64,000 bases of DNA from Salmo trutta. Taxonomy: Eukaryota > Chordata > Actinopteri > Salmoniformes > Salmonidae. Every line of letters starts with the position of its first letter. The first letter of the stretch is position 1. Shown here piece after piece: positions 57,958 to 64,000 of this stretch. Made by a program: the position numbers and the translations under genes. The DNA lies in contig NC_042963.1 of the NCBI RefSeq assembly GCF_901001165.1, positions 44,378,005-44,442,004 of the forward strand, written 5' to 3'. Under the pieces are notes generated by a model, which ran no database searches, had not been told where the DNA came from, and saw only the letters and a program-made list of their open reading frames with translations.

Positions 57958-59703
57958 AAATGTGATATAACATCTTATAGTGCATATTAGATAAGCGGAA
58001 CAGTATATATATCAATGGGAGACTGTCAAAATAAAGTGCAGCTGTAAAAGTAGCTAGGCCTAAAGTACAGCTCTAAAGTCTCCAAACTGGAGAACTGGAA
58101 ACAAACCTAAGAATGGAAGCCCAGTCATCTCCCAATTAGCCTATGATGGACACCAGGCCGGCATCGGACAGCCCCAGCAGAAATGGCTTTGTACACACAA
58201 CGTTCGATGTGAAATTAAGGAGCAGTGAATCATATCAGCTCTTATCCCTGTAGCCCAACCTCCTTGTGTAGCCTGTCAGGTGCATTAAAGCTCATTGGTC
58301 AACTTTGCCCCGGGGGGGGGTCTCTCCACACTCTATTACACATGGAAGATGCATGTCACCTTCAGGCCCATGGTTATAAATTATCACAGGTCGAGGTCTA
58401 TTCAGTTACACAGGCTTTCCATTTCTCCCCATTAATTGTAGAGCAAAGCATTTGTTAAATGCTAGTCTTTCACTTTTGGCAATTTATCATTCTTGATAAT
58501 GACTAACGATTATAATCCCACAATTGGTCATTGTGTGGCTATGTCACTTTGTTAAGTTGTTGTGTGCTTGCATTATAGGCGATTCAAACATCACACAATA
58601 CTGGCAAGACTCGATAGCAGCCTAATAGACCATCAACATCCCGGCTTTGCTATGCCTTTCTCCTACCGTTATTGCTTTAAACCACTATTCCTTTAACAAC
58701 ATATAAATTGTATGATCTTGTTATCTGGAGAGTAGGTGGCAGGCTGATCCACAACATAACCTTTGGCTAAAGCCGAAATGAAAACACAAAATTAATCTTT
58801 GTCGAACCGCACCACTGAGATGCTTAGAGCACAGTAGCCTTCTCTCCTGATTTCTGAGGTTTCTCAACTCCAAAAGAAAAGTAATGGGTAAACACATCAC
58901 CAACAGCCCTGAAGCACAGTAAAACTCTTTACTGCCCAGTCGTCGGAATTCTCTTTGGAGGACGGATTCCATTTAAACAGCTCTAAATGTCAAAGGAGCA
59001 ACAAAGCAATACGTCACTCTTCAGTGTGGCAAATGTTCCACCAACGATCTGTATGTCAACTCAAATGTATGCATCTTCTATATTTTGTATCATTCTTTCA
59101 CAGCCACTAGACAAATCTGTTTTATTGTTGTAGCGCATAACCTTTCAGCCAACTATGCCACAACTGACAATTCATCTAATCATTAGAATTGCCCAATTGA
59201 CATTAAAATAGAAAATAGACATTGTGTTGCACCTTTCCCAAGAAGTCATCTGACATAGCTTCCTCTCTTGTCATGGTTATAATAACATTTTGACTGGTCA
59301 AAGAGGCCCATCTAGATTGTTTTTCTCCACCAGCAGACACTGTATCTATTTCCTTCCTCCGCTACATCTCCAGAATAGCTGTGACAGCAGCAGGCCTCTC
59401 TGTGGTAGCTAGACCTCCCAGATGAACGAGAAGAGAGGGATAAAAGGAGGAAAGGTATAGCTGTCAGATTAATGAATGGGCGATGCGTCTTGTGTCATTT
59501 GATGCGATGCATTGCAAAGTACCAAATCAGTCATGTATCCACTGGCTGAAACTTTTTGACTTTGTTAGCTCATTTTGACAGGGCGTTATAACTTTTCTTC
59601 CCCCTGACACATATTGAATATAGTTCTTCGGTGGCGACAGCAATCATTGTGCGGAGATGTCAAGTCGTATTCCAAATGGTATTTTAAAAGGACTAGCCGA
59701 CAT
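57958..59703. other. No gene recognised
   Basis: No coding or repeat element identified. A G-run lies at 58312-58320. The ORFs at 58225-58458 and 58721-58972 have no recognised domain. Confidence 0.45.
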
Positions 59704-59935
59704 ACAGTACCAGTCAAAAGTTTGGACACACCTACTCATTCAAGGGTTTTTCTTTATTTTTACTATTTTCTACATTAAATAATAATAGTGAAGACATCAA
59801 TACTATGAAATAACACATATGGAATCATGTAGTAACCAAAAAAGTGTTAAACAAATCAAAATGTATTTTACATTTGAGATTCTTCAAAGTAGCCACCCTT
59901 TGCCTTGATGACAGCTTTGCACACTCTTGGCATTT
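59704..59935. mobile_element. Tc1 terminal-repeat fragment
   Basis: Starts CAGTACCAGTCAAAAGTTTG after TA and continues with AAGGGTTTTTCTTTATTTTT and TTTGCACACTCTTGGCATT, the same end sequence as 39725-39940. It stops at about 59935 without transposase or a second end. Confidence 0.85.
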
Positions 59936-60151
59936 GAACATAAACATTTATTGTTTATCAAATTGCGTTTTTTGGCAGAAAGGCCTTCTGGAACATGTGA
60001 ACTTTCATGTGCCTTAATAACAAACGTGTATGCCATCTGTAAATATGAATACAATTGTTAAATTACGAGCTTATATGGTTTAGACATGGAAAAAGACAGA
60101 AACGCACCCGCTAGCCATGATTGGCTGAGATAATGAATAGGCTGGACATAT
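59936..60151. other. Unique spacer
   Basis: Nothing recognised. Confidence 0.4.
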
Positions 60152-60300
60152 GGTCCTGTGTGGCTCAGTTGGTAGGGCATGGTGTTTGCAACGCCAGGGT
60201 TGTGGGTTCGATTCCCACGGGGGACCAGTACGGAGGTGAAATGTATGCAGTCACTACTGTAAGTCGCTCTGGATAAGAGCGTCTGCTAAATGATGTAAAC
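60152..60300 (+). mobile_element. tRNA-Ala(TGC)-like SINE
   Basis: The first ~76 bases fold as a near-complete tRNA: acceptor GGTCC...GGACC, D arm with GGCTCAGTTGGTAG, anticodon arm TGGTG-TTTGCAA-CGCCA (anticodon TGC, Ala), T arm GTGGG-TTCGATT-CCCAC. It is followed by ~70 bp ending GTAAGTCGCTCTGGATAAGA and CGTCTGCTAAATGA, the LINE-derived tail. The appended tail makes it a SINE rather than a working tRNA gene. Confidence 0.85.
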
Positions 60301-60574
60301 TTGCTGATAGATGAGTTTAGATTGGTCTGTCATGTAGCATGATTCTGTCTATAACATGAGCTGCTCAGTAAGTGTAGGTAATCTTTTCTAACCCTGCTTT
60401 TTTTAAAGATATCACAAAGAACTACAAAAGTATTGCTAATGCTTTCCACTTTCTGGAGGACTTAGTTTTGAAATCAGTGAAATGTGCAGTGGAAGCAGAG
60501 TATGATAGCTAAGGAGATGAAGAAAATTCTGGTGTTTGATTGCAAATATGGGGAAGGAGTCGAAAAGACTCCAC
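60301..60574. other. No gene recognised
   Basis: Unique spacer without features. Confidence 0.4.
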
Positions 60575-60654
60575 TATGCAAGTAACCATTTCACTGTACC
60601 GTTTACACCTTCTGTATCCTGTGCATGTGACAAATAAACTTTGATTTGATTTTA
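60575..60654 (+). mobile_element. Short LINE 3' end fragment
   Basis: TTTCACTGTACCGTTTACAC...TGTGACAAATAAACTTTGATTTGATTTT matches the 3' terminal sequence and (ATTTG)n tail style of Rex1-type LINEs (compare 25970-26036 and 52790-52864). It is extremely 5'-truncated. Confidence 0.7.
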
Positions 60655-61285
60655 TATAGTGTGTGTTTACCAGAGACAACAGAACAACATGACCTTCACC
60701 AAAGTCGAATTAGGATATAACGTTAAGCCAATGAGACAGTGTCCAAGTTCTACAATTCTACGGTAGAATGCCCTGTTTCTACTTAGTCATATTCACAACC
60801 GTAAGCTATTTTCTGTAATTAGCTATCCATTAACTTATAAATAAAGATCTTGTTGTGAGTTTATTTTCCTGTAATAATGAATACAAATTAGCTAAAGTTT
60901 GAATGTTGTCAGCTATATGATATGGTCATTATTTAAACTGGCTAGCCAGCTAACTTAAAGTTAGCTAGCTAGCTAACAAGCCAGAAACTAACCAAACATT
61001 GTTTAGAAAGTTGCTTTTAGTTGCCTGGTTTGCTAGATAGACATATACTGAATTCATTTTTAAACGGATGGGTTTATTGGTGTTAAAATACACCAGTTAT
61101 GATATTTTGGACCACCAGGCTGCTGTTGTAATGCAGCCTGTCATTTTTGTGTTTATACTTTTTCATAACGACAAGTTTGATGTGCTATGTGCTTACAGCC
61201 CTCCTGATAGAGCCAGGCTTAATTAAATGCGATTAAACAGTGGGTTATATCGATCTGAGTCGGCTTTATTCAGATGAGCCCTGAC
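60655..61285. other. No gene recognised
   Basis: Unique DNA with a local palindromic GCTAGC/TTAGCTAGCTAGCTAA cluster at about 60940-60985. Confidence 0.45.
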
Positions 61286-61848
61286 CAGTGGTATCTGGGG
61301 TATCTGCACTTTACTTTACTATTTATATTTTTGACTACTTTTACTTTTACTTCACTACATTCCTAAAGAAAATAATATACTTTTTACTCCATACATTTTA
61401 CCTGACACCTAAAAGTACTCGTTACATTTTGAATGCTTATCAGGACAGGAAAATGGTCCAATTCACGCACTTATCAAGACAGCACATCTTCATCCCTTCT
61501 GCCTCTGATCTGGCTGACTCACTAAACACAAATGCATATTTTGTAAATTATGTCTGAGTGTTGGAGTGTGTCCCTGGCTATCTATACATTTTTTAAACAA
61601 TAAAATTGTGCCGCCTGCTTTGCTTAATAGAAGGAATTTGAAACGATTTATACTTTTACTTTAGATAATTAAGTATATTTTAGCGATTACATTTACTTTT
61701 GATACTGAAGTATATGTAGAACCAAATACTTTTAGACTTTTACTCAAGTGGTATTTTACTGGGTGACTCACTTTCACTTGAGTAACTTTCTATTAAGGTC
61801 TCTATACTTTTACTCAAGTATGACAATTTGGTACTTTTTCTACCACTG
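61286..61848. mobile_element. hAT MITE, 563 bp, TSD GCCCTGAC
   Basis: Ends CAGTGGTATCTGGGG and ...TTTTTCTACCACTG, with a perfect 8-bp duplication GCCCTGAC at 61278-61285 and 61849-61856. Same family as 17911-18506, with similar interior (CTGCCTCTGATCTGGCTGAC, GGTCCAATTCACGCACTTAT). Confidence 0.94.
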
Positions 61849-61932
61849 GCCCTGACATACACTCTAAGGAGAGAATGCTGAGACTGCTGACTGAAGCCAG
61901 AATTTAGGACTGCAGAATGACTTAGATTCCTC

Positions 61933-62037
<105 letters not shown>

Positions 62038-62210
62038 AGTGCGTCTGTGCATGCGTGGAAGCTGACAGATCGCTCCTGCCTTTGACTGTGCATGTGGCTG
62101 GAAGGTCATTGTTAGTTACAATGTGAGGCCTGCACTACCATTGCTGGAGCCCTCATCATTACTGAGAGAGTAGACCCTGTCACGCCACACACATACTGCA
62201 CATATATATA

Positions 62211-63232
62211 CAGTTGAAGTCGGAAGTTTACATACACCATAGCCAAATACATTTAAACTCAGTTTATCACAATTCCTGACATTTAATCCTAGTAAAAATT
62301 CCCTGTTTTAGGTCAGTTAGGATCACCACTTTATTTAAAGAATGTGAAATGTCAGAATAATAGTAGAGAGAATGATTTATTTCAGCTTTTATTTCTTTCA
62401 TTACATTCCCAGTGGGTCAGAAGTTTACCTACACTCAATTAGTATTTGGTAGCATTGACTTCAAATTGTTTAACTTTTCGGGTAGCCTTCCACAAGCTTC
62501 CCACAATAAGTTGGGTGAATTTTGGCCCATTCCTCCTGACAGAGCTGGTGTAACTAAGTCAGGTTTGTAGGCCTCCTTGCTCGCACACGCTTTTTCAGTT
62601 CTGCCAACAAATTTTCTATAGAATTGAGGTCAGGGCTTTGTGATGGCCACTCCAATACCTTGACTTTGTTGTCCTTAAGCCATTATGCCACAACTTTGAA
62701 AGTATGTTTGGGGTCATTGTCCATTTGGAAGACCCATTTGCGACAAAGCTTTCACTTCCTGACTGGTGTCTTGAGATGTTGCTTCAATATATCCACACAA
62801 TTTTTCATCCTCATGATGCCATCTATTTTGTGAAGTGCACCAGTCCCTCCTGCAGCAAAGCACCCCCACAACATGATGCTGCCACCCCGTGCTTCACGGT
62901 TGGGATGGTGTTCTTCGGCTTGCAAGCCTCCCCCTTTTTCCTCCAAACATAACGATGGTCATTATGGCCAAACAGTTCTATTTTTGTTTCATCAGACCAG
63001 AGGACATTTCTCCAAAAATTATGATCTTTGTCCCCATGTGCAGTTGTAAACCGTTGTCTGGCTTTTTTATGGTGGTTTTGGAGCAGTAGCTTCTTCCTTG
63101 CTGAGCGGCCAAAGTAGATGTCCTAACCGACTTGCCAAAACTATCATTTGTTAACAAGAAATTTGTGGAGTGGTTGAAAAACCAGTTTTAATGACTCCAA
63201 CCTAAGTGTATGTAAACTTTCGACTTCAACTG
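62211..63232 (-). mobile_element. Tc1 element with Sleeping Beauty-type termini, 1022 bp
   Basis: Both ends carry the salmonid Tc1 terminus: CAGTTGAAGTCGGAAGTTTA at 62211, and its complement with one change (CTTTCGACTTCAACTG) ending at 63232. TA lies at 62209-62210 and 63233-63234. An inner direct-repeat-like GTGGGTCAGAAGTTTACCTA is present at about 62412. At 1.0 kb it is much shorter than the ~1.6 kb usual for the family, so internal sequence is deleted. Confidence 0.92.
62752..62946 (-). pseudogene. Tc1 transposase fragment (catalytic domain)
   Basis: The minus-strand frame contains GGSIMLWGCFAAGGTGALHK and IDGIMRMKNCVDILKQHLK, the block between the first and second catalytic Asp of Tc1 transposases. 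Diverged codons continue on either side in other frames. No intact transposase is present. Confidence 0.82.
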
Positions 63233-63234
63233 TA

Positions 63235-63298
63235 TGTATACAGTCAGGTCCAGAATGATGAGCAAAAAAGACTGTATGAAATAAAAATATGTCTTTTA
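63235..63298. mobile_element. Truncated Tc1 end (family of 55367-56007)
   Basis: CAGTCAGGTCCAGA...ATGATGAGCAAAAAAGACTG resembles the left end at 55367. It directly abuts the Sleeping Beauty-type element on the left and LINE tail sequence on the right. Confidence 0.5.
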
Positions 63299-63412
63299 TA
63301 TTTTATTTCACCTTTATTTAACCAGATAGGCCAGTTGAGAACAAGTTCTCATTTACAACAGCGACCTGACCAAGATAAAGAAAAGCAGTGTCACAAAAAC
63401 AACAACACAGAG
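63299..63412 (-). mobile_element. RSg-1-like LINE 3' end, minus strand
   Basis: TTTATTTCACCTTTATTTAA through AACAACACAGAG matches 1350-1460 closely. It is interrupted at CACAGAG by the sequence beginning TGTGGTGG. Confidence 0.85.
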
Positions 63413-64000
63413 TGTGGTGGCTAATTTTTGCATTACCAAATGAGGATTTACAAACACACCAGTCCGAGTTAAAACTACATCTTTAATACTTAAGATACTT
63501 TTGCAAAAGTTCTTGACCCCCAATAATGCATTCTCTCGAATGAATCATTTAATGAGGTGATTGCAGAATGGCTACAGGGATCTTTTATAGCAACGATACA
63601 GCCCCTTCAACGTACATTGACAAACCACAGATACTTAGTAACAGTTCACAAAGGTTACGTTTTGTATGACAGATATCAATAAAACACATCAGACAGTAAC
63701 TGCTATGTCAACAGGATTAATGGTATAGCCGAGTATCTGGTCTCCTTAGAACTGTCCCTCCCTGGTACGGTATTGAACAGAACTATTTCATCCAATGGCA
63801 TATATCAATTGTCAACTCTAGATACTCCCATCTCAAGCAAACCCTCTCTTGACCCCACTCCTGGACAGGCTCACTGGAGGGAGTGAGCCTCTAGGCCATA
63901 TATTATCACAGGATAAGTGTGAGATCTAAGAGACCATGGTCCCAGACACTGCCATAAACCTTCCCACAATAAGGAAAAGGAGGGTGTGACTTGCTCACAG
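63413..64000. mobile_element. Possible start of another LTR element
   Basis: A sequence beginning TGTGGTGGCTAATT interrupts the LINE tail and runs off the window end. I recall similar sequence as recurrent in salmonid DNA. The TG start and interruption of a LINE suggest an LTR end, but the other end and a target duplication are outside the window. No coding sequence is recognised. Confidence 0.35.

Noticed and set aside
60152..60230. Functional tRNA-Ala gene
   Set aside because: The cloverleaf is nearly complete, but the seventh acceptor pair is mismatched and a LINE-derived tail follows, as in SINEs.
62211..63232. Active Sleeping Beauty-like transposon
   Set aside because: The termini are good, but the element is only ~1 kb and transposase survives only as a short broken fragment.

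Overview
This window reads as intergenic DNA from a salmonid fish (Salmo, Oncorhynchus or a close relative). The basis is repeat content. It holds Rex1-clade and L2-like LINEs, tRNA-derived SINEs that share LINE tails, several Tc1 families (one with Sleeping Beauty-type termini), hAT and TTAA-target MITEs, and a short LTR-retrotransposon family. I found no convincing host protein-coding exon, rRNA, functional tRNA gene or CRISPR array. The long ORFs are transposon remains, antisense shadows of them, or frames held open by tandem repeats. Family names come from memory of motifs and termini, not from a database search. Target-site duplications (TSDs) were read directly.

Layout. 1-6.7 kb: hAT MITE, GA microsatellite, minus-strand LINE 3' half, then a plus-strand LINE with a tandem-repeat 5' UTR but no 3' end, then a TTAA MITE. 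6.7-10.2 kb: largely unique. 10.2-13.3 kb: decayed Tc1 carrying a deleted Rex1 copy, next to telomere-like hexamers. 14.5-16.4 and 20.5-22.0 kb: two copies of a TTAA-bounded element, the first carrying a solo LTR. 17.9-18.8 kb: hAT MITE inside a LINE 3' UTR. 19.9-20.5 kb: MITE with 28-bp inverted repeats, carrying a SINE. 22.0-26.0 kb: the two halves of one Rex1 and of one solo LTR, rearranged by an inversion. 27.9-29.6 kb: chimeric Tc1 and a LINE RT fragment. 29.76-31.59 kb: 63-unit, 29-bp minisatellite. 32.4-35.2 kb: two Rex1 fragments. 35.5-38.9 kb: solo LTR, then a 2.2-kb LTR retrotransposon nested in a hAT MITE. 39.5-41.8 kb: SINE, full-length Tc1, solo LTR. 43.3-47.2 kb: Rex1 broken by a second 2.4-kb LTR retrotransposon. 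47.2-50.1 kb: L2-like LINE. 50.4-52.9 kb: Rex1. 53-64 kb: minisatellites, solo LTR, Tc1 MITE, SINEs, a third hAT MITE, a Sleeping Beauty-type Tc1 remnant and possibly the start of another LTR element.

The interest lies in how the elements interact. The strongest observation is a roughly 2.2-kb inversion at 22.03-24.29 kb. Both of its breakpoints carry terminal sequence of the same TTAA-bounded transposon. Flipping it back restores a Rex1, a solo LTR with its ATCAA duplication, and a LINE 3' tail. The LTR family is also notable: several insertions have perfect 5-bp duplications, two multi-kilobase copies lack any visible pol, and the LTRs keep two hairpins whose stems change in a compensatory way.
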